DNA of 32,662 bases from a virus. Where the stretch lies: the IMG/VR virus record IMGVR_UViG_3300021963_000419, positions 1 through 32,662 of that record; one strand, written 5' to 3'. Shown piece by piece: positions 6,572 through 13,683 of this stretch (the first letter of the stretch is position 1; the number at the start of each line of letters is the position of its first letter). Made by a program: the position numbers and the translations under genes. Below the pieces are notes generated by a model. It saw only the letters and a program-made list of their open reading frames with translations. It was not told the origin of the DNA and made no database searches.

Positions 6572-8661
6572 TATCTCTCCTTTACATCAAATCGATCAAG
6601 CATCATTACCTTGTGCCAAGCATTAGCAAAGTCATTCATAAACTTTTGTCCTGCATCATCAGAGGCGTATACTTCTGCAATAGCACGAAGTTCTGAGTTA
6701 GATCCAAAAATAAGATCAACACGAGTTGCATTACCTATTAAGGCTCCATCCACATAACCTTCAAAGTTATTGATTGATGTCTGCTTCCATGAAATTTGTC
6801 CAGATAATAAACTCTTTAGATATCCATTATCTAACTTATTAATCATTAAAGTTTTCATGCCACTTAGCAATACAACTAACTCAACTGGAGTTAGATTAAG
6901 CATATTTGCTTTTTCAACTAACAGAACTTCTGCAGGAGTTGTAACTCCATCCTTTAAGTAGTTTCTGAAGCCATCAGCGATTGGCTCAAGAACACTAAAT
7001 GATTCTGCATCAGTTTGCTCTTGAGTAGCATCTGTTCTTCCTGCAATGAAAGGAACGGTAATTGTATTATCAGATGCTTTCTCAATAGCAGCACATCCAG
7101 CAAGAACAATAAGATCTGCTAAAGATGCTCCATATTCCTTCTGTAATGTTTCTAAATAATTAATTACAGGATATATAAATTGCTGGTTGTTAGATTCCCA
7201 ACTTCTTTGTGGCTCCAGTATGATACGAGCACCGTTTGCTCCACCACGTTTATCAGTTTTACGGAAAGTAGAGGCAGCGGACCATGCAGTGTATACAAAG
7301 AAATATGGAGGAATATCAGAAGACTTGACAGCATTCTTGATAGCCTCTACATCAATGTTTACATTAGCATTCTTTGGAACTGGATCTTGCCAAATTAGTT
7401 CTTCTGCAGGAACTTCTTTACCGAGATAACGAGCAATAGGACCCATATCTCTGTGTGTTAGTTTAAACCAAGCACGAGCAAATTGATCTGAAAAATAATC
7501 AAAGTCCTCTAAGAATCTTCTTGAAATCTTTTCATACTCTGGATCAAACTTGAGAGCCAAGTCTGCAGTTGTCATTACTGGGGCATGGAATTTGCCTTCG
7601 ATATGTGCATCTGGTACTAAGTTAGCAGCAGATTCATCAGTAGGAATCCATTGTGTTGCACCAGCAGGAGACTTTACCTGCTTCCAATCATACTTAAATA
7701 AAATCTTTAAGTAAGAGTTATCCCACTTAGTTGGTGTAGGCGTCCATGCACCTTCGATACCACTTGTAATAGTATCTTCTGCATTACCTTTTCCAAATGA
7801 ATTCTTCCAGCCAAGACCCTGCTCTTCAATTGGCGCACCTTCTGGTTCTGGTCCAACATTCTTGGGGTCTCCAGCACCATGTGCCTTACCAAACGCATGT
7901 CCACCAGCAATAAGAGCAACAGTTTCTTCATCGTTCATTGCCATTCTTGCGAATGTCTCACGAATATCTCGTGCAGATAATAATGGATCTGGATTACCAT
8001 TAGGACCTTCAGGATTTACATAAATCAATCCCATCTGTACAGCAGCAAGAGGATTTTCTAACTCACGATCACCGCTATAACGATTATCTGCAAGCCATTC
8101 CTTTTCTGTACCCCAGTAAGTATCATCTGCTTCCCAAACATCGGCACGACCTCCACCAAAGCCAAAAGTTTTAAAGCCCATGTTTTCAAGAGCAACATTA
8201 CCAGCAAGAATCATTAGGTCAGCCCATGAAATCTTCTTGCCATACTTTTGTTTGATTGGCCACAACAAACGACGAGCCTTATCTAAATTACCATTATCTG
8301 GCCATGAGTTTTGTGGGGCAAATCTATGCAGACCTTCTCCAGCACCTCCACGACCATCAGTTGTTCTGTATGTTCCTGCGCTATGCCATGCCATACGAAT
8401 AAATAGTGGGCCGTAATTGCCATAATCAGCAGGCCACCAATCTTGCGAGGTAGTCATAACTTCCTCAATATCAGCCTTAAGAGTGTCAAGATCTAGACTA
8501 TTAAACTCTTTAGCATAATCAAAGTCTTCGCCCATTGGGTCTGACTTAGGTGAATTCTTTCTTAAAGGAGATAAGTCTAATTGGTTTGGCCACCAATCTT
8601 TATTATATGTTCCTTCATTGTTTAAACTGTTACCCGTAAATGGGCACTTTGCTTCTGACAT
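6571..8661 (-). CDS. katG: Catalase-peroxidase KatG
   Basis: The 696-residue two-domain class I haem peroxidase is complete. The N-domain has distal R89, W92 and H93 ([11 protein letters not shown]), proximal H255 (GGHAFGK), and the residues of the covalent Met-Tyr-Trp adduct needed for catalase activity: W92, Y214, M240. The C-domain has the degenerate A-W-S-A-A-S-T-F-R copy. It decomposes H2O2 to water and O2 and has peroxidase activity. It is flanked by phage tRNAs (Glu upstream, Thr downstream) and has its own extended -10 promoter, so it seems an integral phage auxiliary gene. KatG is slightly shorter than usual (about 720-740). Confidence 0.97.
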   Translation of the reverse strand: MSEAKCPFTGNSLNNEGTYNKDWWPNQLDLSPLRKNSPKSDPMGEDFDYAKEFNSLDLDTLKADIEEVMTTSQDWWPADYGNYGPLFIRMAWHSAGTYRTTDGRGGAGEGLHRFAPQNSWPDNGNLDKARRLLWPIKQKYGKKISWADLMILAGNVALENMGFKTFGFGGGRADVWEADDTYWGTEKEWLADNRYSGDRELENPLAAVQMGLIYVNPEGPNGNPDPLLSARDIRETFARMAMNDEETVALIAGGHAFGKAHGAGDPKNVGPEPEGAPIEEQGLGWKNSFGKGNAEDTITSGIEGAWTPTPTKWDNSYLKILFKYDWKQVKSPAGATQWIPTDESAANLVPDAHIEGKFHAPVMTTADLALKFDPEYEKISRRFLEDFDYFSDQFARAWFKLTHRDMGPIARYLGKEVPAEELIWQDPVPKNANVNIDVEAIKNAVKSSDIPPYFFVYTAWSAASTFRKTDKRGGANGARIILEPQRSWESNNQQFIYPVINYLETLQKEYGASLADLIVLAGCAAIEKASDNTITVPFIAGRTDATQEQTDAESFSVLEPIADGFRNYLKDGVTTPAEVLLVEKANMLNLTPVELVVLLSGMKTLMINKLDNGYLKSLLSGQISWKQTSINNFEGYVDGALIGNATRVDLIFGSNSELRAIAEVYASDDAGQKFMNDFANAWHKVMMLDRFDVKER

Positions 8662-8690
8662 TATATTTTCTTTCTACTAGTAGTTTATCT

Positions 8691-8699
8691 ATTATAGCA
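8691..8699 (-). promoter_or_regulatory. katG extended -10 promoter
   Basis: TGC-TATAAT on the minus strand lies between tRNA-Glu and katG; AGAAAG then precedes ATG 8661. No consensus -35 is visible, as that position falls inside tRNA-Glu. Confidence 0.65.
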
Positions 8700-8705
8700 A
8701 ACTCG

Positions 8706-8777
8706 TAGCCCCAACGGGAATCGAACCCGTCTTGCCAGATTGAAAATCTGGAGTCCTAACCGATAGACGATGGAGCC
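8706..8777 (-). tRNA. tRNA-Glu(TTC)
   Basis: A 72-nt cloverleaf with anticodon stem CCAGA/TCTGG, loop TTTTCAA (anticodon TTC), T-loop TTCGATT, and an acceptor closed with G:U pairs. No CCA is encoded. Confidence 0.92.
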
Positions 8778-8786
8778 AATCCTACT

Positions 8787-9155
8787 TTAATTAGCAGTCC
8801 ATGGATTTGGACCTGAAGAACTGATTGCGCTAGATTTATTTAATGTTTTTGTTGTTATTCCAATGGAGTCAGCAACTACTTCAAAAGATGTTCTCTTTTT
8901 ACCTTCATTGTCTGTCCAATTTTCTTCACGCATTACACCTACAACAATAATCTCATTTCCTTTTTTAATATTATCTTTTGAGTGTTCTGCTAAAGTTTTC
9001 CATGCTTTTACAGTAAACCAAGAAGTATCTCTATCTTCCCATTCACCTTCAGCATTCTTTATTCTATCATTTGTTGCCATACGGAATCTAATACCACTTC
9101 CGATAGACTCTGGCTCTTGGCCAACACGACCAATGAGTGTTATTCTAGGGTTCAA
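8787..9155 (-). CDS. ssb: Single-stranded DNA-binding protein
   Basis: The 122-residue OB-fold protein begins M-N-P-R-I-T-L-I-G-R-V-G-Q-E-P-E and has the bacterial SSB pattern (F-R-M-A-T-N-D-R, W-F-T-V-K-A-W, G-N-E-I-I-V-V-G). The start is TTG (9153-9155) behind GGGAG; no better ATG exists. It ends P-N-P-W-T-A-N and lacks the acidic D-D-x-I-P-F tip that recruits host repair proteins, suggesting a replication-only or differently interacting SSB. It lies between tRNA-Glu and tRNA-Asp. Confidence 0.9.
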   Translation of the reverse strand: MNPRITLIGRVGQEPESIGSGIRFRMATNDRIKNAEGEWEDRDTSWFTVKAWKTLAEHSKDNIKKGNEIIVVGVMREENWTDNEGKKRTSFEVVADSIGITTKTLNKSSAISSSGPNPWTAN

Positions 9156-9198
9156 TTTGAACTCCCTTCCTCGATTTATTATTCACCTATTTGGTGAG

Positions 9199-9272
9199 CG
9201 ATCCGTATCGGACTTGAACCGACGACCTCTACCGTGACAGGGTAGCGTTCTAACCAACTGAACTAACGGACC
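9199..9272 (-). tRNA. tRNA-Asp(GTC)
   Basis: A 74-nt cloverleaf: anticodon stem CTACC/GGTAG, loop CTGTCAC (anticodon GTC), acceptor GGTCCGT/ACGGATC, discriminator G as expected for Asp. Confidence 0.92.
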
Positions 9273-9276
9273 ATAG

Positions 9277-9326
9277 GATGTAGACACGATATGTTCTTCC
9301 ATTCCCATTCATACCGTGCCTACATC
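9277..9326 (-). other. 12-bp hairpin between tRNA-Asn and tRNA-Asp
   Basis: Arms 9277-9288 and 9315-9326 pair over 12 bp; the single mismatch becomes a G:U pair only in the minus-strand RNA, the direction of tRNA transcription. Loop 26 nt. It has no tRNA features; a processing signal, small RNA or tRNA remnant are possible. Confidence 0.5.
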
Positions 9327-9327
9327 G

Positions 9328-9400
9328 CTGGTCTGGCAGGTCTCGATCCTGCGACATCTCGATTAACAGTCGAGTGTTCTACCAACTGAACTACAGACCA
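9328..9400 (-). tRNA. tRNA-Asn(GTT)
   Basis: A 73-nt cloverleaf: anticodon stem CTCGA/TCGAG, loop CTGTTAA (anticodon GTT), acceptor TGGTCTG/CAGACCA, discriminator G. A TGC-TAGAAT -10 box (9409-9417, minus strand) lies 8 nt upstream, overlapping the end of tRNA-Arg. Confidence 0.92.
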
Positions 9401-9415
9401 ATACTACTATTCTAG

Positions 9416-9487
9416 CACCCCTGGCAGGAATCGAACCTGCGACAAACGGATTAGAAGTCCGCTACTCTTCCGCTGAGTTACAGAGGT
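9416..9487 (-). tRNA. tRNA-Arg(TCT)
   Basis: A 72-nt cloverleaf: anticodon stem GCGGA/TCCGT, loop CTTCTAA (anticodon TCT, reads AGA/AGG), acceptor ACCTCTG/CAGGGGT, discriminator G. AGA is a codon favoured by AT-rich genes such as those here. Confidence 0.92.
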
Positions 9488-9490
9488 ATA

Positions 9491-9694
9491 TCACTTTCTA
9501 CCCCACTGCACCCTATCCCAGATTCTTTCATGCCAATAATAAACTCCTATTTTTAGCACGGTTTCCCAAAATGCAATTGCGGTAGCCAAAACAGCCTCAT
9601 TAGTAATTATATACACAACTACAAAAGAAGTCAAGGTGCCAAAGACTCTATAACTCCAAGCCTTAGCAAAAGACCTACTCTTCGTTACTCTCAT
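9491..9694 (-). CDS. DUF2061 membrane protein, 67 aa
   Basis: The sequence K-A-W-S-Y-R-V-F-G-T-L-T-S-F-V-V-V-Y (11-28), then A-I-A-F-W-E-T-V-L-K and Y-Y-W-H-E-R-I-W-D matches the DUF2061 pattern (S-x-R-x-x-x-T-x-x-T, Y-Y-x-H-E-R-x-W), two predicted membrane helices. Function unknown, although the family is widespread and reported beside cysteine/sulfate genes, of interest given the kinase/nucleotidyltransferase upstream. GGAG is its ribosome site. Confidence 0.8.
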   Translation of the reverse strand: MRVTKSRSFAKAWSYRVFGTLTSFVVVYIITNEAVLATAIAFWETVLKIGVYYWHERIWDRVQWGRK

Positions 9695-9800
9695 CTATTT
9701 TTTCTCCAAAAAAGAGCATGACTTCATTATCTGCAATATTATTATCAAATAATATTTTATAAGCCCAATTCTTTACGCTTTGCAGTAGCACTAATAGCAT
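9675..9800 (-). CDS. Possible overlapping small ORF, 41 aa
   Basis: ATG 9800 to TAG 9675 encodes a mixed sequence (ends F-F-G-E-K-I-D-E-S-N-E-E). It overlaps the upstream gene by 44 nt and the DUF2061 start by 20 nt, filling the gap between them. The long overlap makes it doubtful; a later start within it is possible. Confidence 0.3.
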   Translation of the reverse strand: MLLVLLQSVKNWAYKILFDNNIADNEVMLFFGEKIDESNEE

Positions 9801-10518
9801 GTATTTCAGCCCCCAAATCTACTTGTTCAATCTTATATCCTACATCCCTACCGTAAACAATATTTGTAATATTTGGTAATCTTAATACCATTGCCCCATC
9901 CATAAATTCATCTTTAGCAATATACTCTTTAACCTGATCAAACTTAAGAGGATCTTTTTCGCTTGTATTATATGTATTGCGAACTCCCAATAGCACTTGC
10001 TCTGTTCTCTTTCCCGCTTCAACATACAGCGCATGGTGCCCCTCGTGCCATGGTTGATATCTACCAAGCATTAAGGTTGTAGGTGCAGACCAATCATGTA
10101 AATCAAACTGCTTAATTATCTCTGTTGCTTTTTCATTTGCATCCCACTCATGGCTAATAAAAGCCATATCAAAGTTTGATGGCACCTCAAACATTTTATT
10201 GGTATCTTCGTATCTACCTTCTTCAATTGTTTCCATGTAGATTAAAATATCTGGCTTTCCAAATGCTGCACGAGTTAATTCTGTAGGACAAACAAAATCA
10301 ACAATTACTGGAGCAACGCCTTGCCTTGCAATAAGTCGTGCCATTTCACCCATACGACGTGCTTGTTCAATTCTGTCTTCATGACTAAATCCTAAATCAG
10401 AATTTACTGTAGCCCTTACCTCATCTGCATTAAGATGTATAGCATTTATGCGCTCTTTTAGTGCTTTTGCCAATTCAGTTTTGCCAGATCCAGGCAATCC
10501 TATAATTTGTATAATCAT
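9757..10518 (-). CDS. P-loop kinase (APS-kinase-like) fused to nucleotidylyltransferase
   Basis: The 253-residue protein starts at ATG 10518 (GGAGG 4 nt upstream); longer starts run into tRNA-Leu. The N-half has Walker A G-L-P-G-S-G-K-T (residues 7-14) and H-L-N-A-D-E-V-R, resembling the L-D-G-D-x-V-R of adenylylsulfate kinase CysC. The C-half has G-R-Y-Q-P-W-H-E-G-H, the HxGH motif of cytidylyl/NMN-adenylyltransferases. The fusion could activate a small substrate twice. A PAPS route is suggested by the sulfotransferase-like gene at 5536, but NMNAT or cytidylyltransferase chemistry is equally possible. Confidence 0.7.
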   Translation of the reverse strand: MIIQIIGLPGSGKTELAKALKERINAIHLNADEVRATVNSDLGFSHEDRIEQARRMGEMARLIARQGVAPVIVDFVCPTELTRAAFGKPDILIYMETIEEGRYEDTNKMFEVPSNFDMAFISHEWDANEKATEIIKQFDLHDWSAPTTLMLGRYQPWHEGHHALYVEAGKRTEQVLLGVRNTYNTSEKDPLKFDQVKEYIAKDEFMDGAMVLRLPNITNIVYGRDVGYKIEQVDLGAEIHAISATAKRKELGL

Positions 10519-10533
10519 CATTCCTCCAAAACC

Positions 10534-10539
10534 ATTATA
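10534..10539 (-). promoter_or_regulatory. -10 box for the kinase/nucleotidyltransferase gene
   Basis: TATAAT on the minus strand, between tRNA-Leu and the gene, leaves a short leader that contains GGAGG. Confidence 0.55.
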
Positions 10540-10542
10540 TCG

Positions 10543-10615
10543 TACCCTTAGTTGGATTCGAACCAACGCTGTCACGATTTTAAGTCGTGTGCCTCTACCA
10601 CTGGGCTACAAGGGC
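10543..10615 (-). tRNA. tRNA with TAA anticodon (Leu codon UUA), class I body
   Basis: A 73-nt cloverleaf: acceptor GCCCTTG/TAAGGGT (G:U at both ends), anticodon stem CACGA/TCGTG, loop CTTAAAA (anticodon TAA), variable loop only 5 nt (ACAGC), T-arm GTTGG/CCAAC. Bacterial tRNA-Leu normally has a long variable arm, so this short-arm form is atypical; charging identity is uncertain. Confidence 0.85.
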
Positions 10616-10619
10616 AAAG

Positions 10620-10693
10620 TAGAGCAGGTAGGACTTGAACCTACGATAGCCGAATTATGAGTTCGGGGCCTTGACCAACTTGGCTACTGCTCC
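10620..10693 (-). tRNA. tRNA-Met(CAT), or Ile2
   Basis: A 74-nt cloverleaf: anticodon stem CCGAA/TTCGG, loop CTCATAA (anticodon CAT), acceptor GGAGCAG/CTGCTCT with a G1:U72 pair, discriminator A. Elongator Met and lysidine-modified Ile2 cannot be told apart by eye. Confidence 0.88.
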
Positions 10694-10704
10694 TTATGTT
10701 TTTA

Positions 10705-10734
10705 ATTATAGACCACAAAGATTAGCGGTGTCAA
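10705..10734 (-). promoter_or_regulatory. tRNA Met-Leu promoter
   Basis: TTGACA (10729-10734), 18-bp spacer, TATAAT (10705-10710), with the tRNA 11 nt downstream: a near-perfect sigma70-type promoter. Confidence 0.75.
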
Positions 10735-10736
10735 GT

Positions 10737-11345
10737 TTATGACAAACTATCTCTAAATTCATTAACTTCTTTAAACACATCATGATTGATTGCATAATCT
10801 AAATTTGAATAATCTGATCTATTTTCTATATAGCAAAATCTAAAAAATATCATCTTAATAAATTCACCCTGATTAAAAATTTTGCGTGGTCTCCAATGAG
10901 TATATTCATTTCCATTAAACACTAATGCAGAGTTATCTTCTAACTCGTAAACCTTAAGGTCAATTCCAATGTCCCATTTTGTATTAGATGATAATTGAAA
11001 GTTAATAATTAAATCATTTGTGTCGTGGTCATAATGTACTGGTAGATTAGGAGATCCATAGGCAGCGTTATATTCTACACCAATTGCATGACTCATTGAT
11101 AATTTTTGATCTGATAAATTTTTAGCAATATCGCTTACTTTATTAACAATGCTAATTGGAAGATTAATTAAATGACCAAATTGAAGTCTGCCAAGTTCAT
11201 CATGAATTCCCATACCTTCGCCATTAGTCTTATGATCTACATAATTATTTTCATCATCAAGAGGAATTGACGAATAATCTAATTGCATATCTAATATGTC
11301 TAATTCTTCTTTAGTAAAAATATTACTTATTTTTGTTATACTCAT
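10737..11345 (-). CDS. 2-oxoglutarate/Fe(II)-dependent oxygenase-like protein (first)
   Basis: The 202-residue protein has P-V-H-Y-D-H-D-T (H104/D106 or H107) followed by strands with N-F-Q-L-S-S, and a distal N-E-Y-T-H-W-R-P (H150) with a basic residue soon after: the HxD...H facial triad of a double-stranded beta-helix oxygenase. Substrate unknown; phage members hydroxylate proteins, nucleobases or small molecules. It overlaps the upstream 100-aa gene by 4 nt. Confidence 0.65.
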   Translation of the reverse strand: MSITKISNIFTKEELDILDMQLDYSSIPLDDENNYVDHKTNGEGMGIHDELGRLQFGHLINLPISIVNKVSDIAKNLSDQKLSMSHAIGVEYNAAYGSPNLPVHYDHDTNDLIINFQLSSNTKWDIGIDLKVYELEDNSALVFNGNEYTHWRPRKIFNQGEFIKMIFFRFCYIENRSDYSNLDYAINHDVFKEVNEFRDSLS

Positions 11346-11644
11346 ATTCCATTATCCTCTAGTCTTTTTAAGATTTCTGCTGTATTGGGATCATTAATTA
11401 TTTTTTGTAGAGCATCTTTAACTACTGGCCGAATTTCTGGCAGGGAATATAAATCTTTGTTCGTAATCTTATTTAATAATTCCATTAATCTAAGACAGTC
11501 ATCATGTCTCCACCATGTTGCACAGTATAATCTTTCATCAGTCTCAACCATATTGGGGCATGACTTATACTCTTCAATAATCTGGTCTATAATGACCTTC
11601 TGTGCCTTCTTACAGCCATTACAGGGACAAACCCAGTTAGTCAC
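11342..11644 (-). CDS. Cysteine-rich hypothetical protein, 100 aa
   Basis: N-terminal C-P-C-x-x-C (C6, C8, C11) plus C29, C41 and C50 give a probable metal-binding head; the rest is helical. It overlaps both neighbours (4 and 8 nt) in an operon of oxygenases and a CDGSH protein, so an Fe or Zn role is plausible. Family not recognised. Confidence 0.65.
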   Translation of the reverse strand: MTNWVCPCNGCKKAQKVIIDQIIEEYKSCPNMVETDERLYCATWWRHDDCLRLMELLNKITNKDLYSLPEIRPVVKDALQKIINDPNTAEILKRLEDNGI

Positions 11645-11828
11645 CCTTTACCTTCTTAATGACATCAATGATAATCATTCTCATTCCAAGGGCGTTTAAT
11701 TGAGAGCCGTTGCTTTCAAGTGGAATTTTTTCTATTTCAGAAATAATTTTATCTTTAACAGACTGTACAACCTTATGCGTTCCAACACACTGAGGATATT
11801 TTGTAGAAAAACCACAAGTACATAACAT
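11637..11828 (-). CDS. CDGSH-type iron-sulfur domain protein, 63 aa
   Basis: Residues 3-18 read C-x-C-x-x-S-x-x-x-P-x-C-x-G-T-H, matching the CDGSH signature at C3, C5, C14 and H18, the four [2Fe-2S] ligands; only the Asp of the signature is Val. CDGSH proteins handle electrons or iron-sulfur clusters. A helical tail follows. It is embedded between two 2OG-Fe oxygenases, which suggests iron or redox service to them. Confidence 0.65.
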   Translation of the reverse strand: MLCTCGFSTKYPQCVGTHKVVQSVKDKIISEIEKIPLESNGSQLNALGMRMIIIDVIKKVKGD

Positions 11829-11829
11829 A

Positions 11830-12687
11830 TTATTCTTTCTCCGTTTCTTTTAATGATGTAGTATTAGTTTGTAACTGATTTTTTGATAGTGCAATTTTTT
11901 GAGGAAACTCTGATACACCTAACTCTAATAGTGGATGATCCGTGATTCCTTTGTATTTTAAAATAATCTTATTAAGTTCTTGATACTCTTCTCTTAGCCC
12001 AGAAGAGTAATTGAATTCGGAATGTATAACCATGAATATATAATATTTTGATCCACTTATAAGTGCCTTTGCCTCATGTACCGCAGTACATGGAAAGAAT
12101 ATAGCACTTCCTGCAGTTGGCTTTATTTCAATTTCTAAACCTGGAAAATATAATTCTCCGCCTTCGTAGTCATCATTTAAATAAAAAAGAACTGACCAGT
12201 CCATAGTGTTTTTTGGATTTTTTCTATTCTTATCAATGTGTGGCGCTATTTTACCTCCAATATGATATTTTCTTAGAAGGTAATTTTTTGAAACCCATTC
12301 AAGTTTTTTATTGCCAGTTTTGTCATACCAAACATCTAATAATTTTAAATATGGCTCATGAATTAAATTTAAAGTTTCTTCTACTTTTTTATGTGCAACA
12401 TCATCAAACTTTAAATCTGGTCTGGGCCAAATTCTATTATTATTGGTTGCAGTCTTATCCCAATCTATTAGTTTTTGTTTTCCTTTAGTATAGTTGTCTT
12501 CGATAGTTTCCCATTTACCATCTTTATTTTGCACAGGTATGCTATCGTACCAATCATCCCAAGGTGGTACTACTGAATAAGTGTCAGGGTCATTTTCATG
12601 CTGTTCTATTTGCTCAATAAATTCTTTTGCATTAGGAAAAGCATTTTCTATGTATATGATATTATTTGGAAATTCGTGTACGATCAT
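11830..12687 (-). CDS. Prolyl-4-hydroxylase-like 2OG-Fe(II) oxygenase (second)
   Basis: In this 285-residue protein the P4H-type core is clear: A-P-H-I-D (H150, D152), then F-Y-L-N-D-D-Y-E-G-G-E-L-Y-F-P (residues 168-182), A-V-H-E (H204) and G-S-K (K214) for 2-oxoglutarate. Substrate is unknown; collagen-like Gly-x-x repeats in the fibre at 30968 are one speculative target. It has an extended -10 promoter and a strong AGGAGG site, and heads the downstream CDGSH/oxygenase operon. Confidence 0.85.
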   Translation of the reverse strand: MIVHEFPNNIIYIENAFPNAKEFIEQIEQHENDPDTYSVVPPWDDWYDSIPVQNKDGKWETIEDNYTKGKQKLIDWDKTATNNNRIWPRPDLKFDDVAHKKVEETLNLIHEPYLKLLDVWYDKTGNKKLEWVSKNYLLRKYHIGGKIAPHIDKNRKNPKNTMDWSVLFYLNDDYEGGELYFPGLEIEIKPTAGSAIFFPCTAVHEAKALISGSKYYIFMVIHSEFNYSSGLREEYQELNKIILKYKGITDHPLLELGVSEFPQKIALSKNQLQTNTTSLKETEKE

Positions 12688-12706
12688 TGTATTCCTCCTA
12701 AATGAG

Positions 12707-12715
12707 ATTATACCA
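12707..12715 (-). promoter_or_regulatory. Extended -10 promoter of the oxygenase operon
   Basis: TGG-TATAAT, then AGGAGG and ATG 12687. Confidence 0.65.
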
Positions 12716-12717
12716 TT

Positions 12718-12975
12718 CTAATCGTGTTCTGCAAAATAAATAATATCGATTATGTCTTCTATACCTTTTTCAGGCAGATCGTGGAAATAATATGTACCAT
12801 CATCTTTAATCGTCCATCCACGCCATCCATCAGGCTCACACCACATTGCTGATGCAGTTTTCATAGCCTCTGGATCTGCAAGGGTACGTGATATAGAGTT
12901 ATAAAAATCAACCTCTGTAAATATAGCAAGTCTAAGTTTTTCCCATGAAAAAATTAAATTTATTAGTCTGTGCAT
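12718..12975 (-). CDS. Hypothetical protein, 85 aa
   Basis: ATG 12975 (M-H-R-L-I-N-L-I-F-S-W) is preferred over GTG 12984 because AGGG upstream is then well spaced. The protein is Trp-rich in the centre (W-C-E-P-D-G-W-R-G-W) with an acidic end. It follows the paralogue gene at 12977 directly. Unknown. Confidence 0.6.
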   Translation of the reverse strand: MHRLINLIFSWEKLRLAIFTEVDFYNSISRTLADPEAMKTASAMWCEPDGWRGWTIKDDGTYYFHDLPEKGIEDIIDIIYFAEHD

Positions 12976-12976
12976 A

Positions 12977-13138
12977 TTAAACACGACCCTTAATCACTAA
13001 TTCCCATTCACCAGTTTCTTTTGCAATAAAAACATTTCCAGTCTCTCTGTCAACTAATAAATATTTTTCTGGACAATCAGTGAAAAGACTTATTACTGTT
13101 TGTTTTTCTAGTTTGTTAAATTCAACTGATTTAGGCAT
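12977..13138 (-). CDS. CPEK-LLVDRETG microprotein, copy 1 (53 aa)
   Basis: The start ATG 13138 (M-P-K-S-V-E-F-N) overlaps the upstream stop (TAATG) and has AGGAG 11 nt away. It shares C-P-E-K-x-L-L-V-D-R-E-T-G-x-V and a late Gly-x-Trp with the 13435 gene, a nearby duplicate. A beta-hairpin fold is likely; function unknown. Confidence 0.7.
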   Translation of the reverse strand: MPKSVEFNKLEKQTVISLFTDCPEKYLLVDRETGNVFIAKETGEWELVIKGRV

Positions 13139-13302
13139 TATATTAAAACTCCTGTCAACAATCCTATAAGAAAACATCCAACTGCAACAGACCAGTAGTA
13201 AGTTGTTTGAAGGTAATCCCTAACAACATCCTTTATGACATCATTTGGAATTACTATTTCATACCCGTCGTTATCTGGATCTGGAAATTTATAGCCTTTC
13301 AC
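13138..13302 (-). CDS. Single-helix membrane microprotein, 54 aa
   Basis: GTG 13302 follows GGAG and overlaps the zinc-finger stop (GTGA). Polar N-half, then a C-terminal membrane helix (about residues 36-54: Y-W-S-V-A-V-G-C-F-L-I-G-L-L-T-G-V-L-I). Confidence 0.65.
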   Translation of the reverse strand: MKGYKFPDPDNDGYEIVIPNDVIKDVVRDYLQTTYYWSVAVGCFLIGLLTGVLI

Positions 13303-13403
13303 TTATGCTCCTTCATATGTCTATTCAAAGTATCATGAGCAAATATGCCCCACCTAACTTGTATTTCTTTGGCGCAAAGATTACATACTACTACCTTTTC
13401 CAT
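13299..13403 (-). CDS. Zinc-finger microprotein, 34 aa
   Basis: The sequence C-N-L-C ... H-x-x-x-x-x-x-H-x-x-x-H resembles a single C2H2 finger. ATG 13403 lies 6 nt after the -10 box, so the mRNA is leaderless. Confidence 0.65.
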   Translation of the reverse strand: MEKVVVCNLCAKEIQVRWGIFAHDTLNRHMKEHK

Positions 13404-13409
13404 TTATAT

Positions 13410-13438
13410 ATTGTATCGTGCTTGATTGTGTTTGTCAA
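13410..13438 (-). promoter_or_regulatory. Consensus leaderless promoter
   Basis: TTGACA (13433-13438), 17 bp, TACAAT (13410-13415), ATG 13403 after 6 nt. It drives the four genes 13403 to 12718. Confidence 0.8.
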
Positions 13439-13620
13439 ATATTACGATTAACTGGGTCTAGTCTATCCCAATAGCCGTTGCTGCTGCCCTGATAAACCTG
13501 ACCAGTTTCTCGATCAACCAGTAGCCACTTTTCGGGACACTTAGTATGAACCACTAGATCAACAGGACCTTCTAGTTCTTTAAACTGCTTACTGTTTCTT
13601 GACGAGTCTTCGATGGACAT
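13435..13620 (-). CDS. CPEK-LLVDRETG microprotein, copy 2 (61 aa)
   Basis: This paralogue of the 12977 gene has H-T-K-C-P-E-K-W-L-L-V-D-R-E-T-G-Q-V-Y-Q. ATG 13620 is preferred; ATG 13626 lies only 5 nt after the -10 box. Leaderless. Its stop overlaps the -35 of the next promoter. Confidence 0.7.
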   Translation of the reverse strand: MSIEDSSRNSKQFKELEGPVDLVVHTKCPEKWLLVDRETGQVYQGSSNGYWDRLDPVNRNI

Positions 13621-13631
13621 ATTCATTTTTA

Positions 13632-13640
13632 ATTATAGCA
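13632..13640 (-). promoter_or_regulatory. Leaderless extended -10
   Basis: TGC-TATAAT upstream of ATG 13620 (11 nt) or 13626 (5 nt); no -35. Confidence 0.65.
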
Positions 13641-13683
13641 TAATACATTCTTTAGAGTTCGGCGAAAAATAGAAATGTAAAAC

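Noticed and set aside
7187-7429. Plus-strand frames across katG
   Set aside because: They are antisense shadows of a clearly coding gene.
6571-8661. KatG as evidence of host chromosome
   Set aside because: Flanking tRNAs, SSB, and the continuous phage-type gene layout argue for a viral location; an assembly join remains possible.
10519-10575. Longer start of the kinase gene at 10575
   Set aside because: It would begin inside tRNA-Leu; ATG 10518 has GGAGG.
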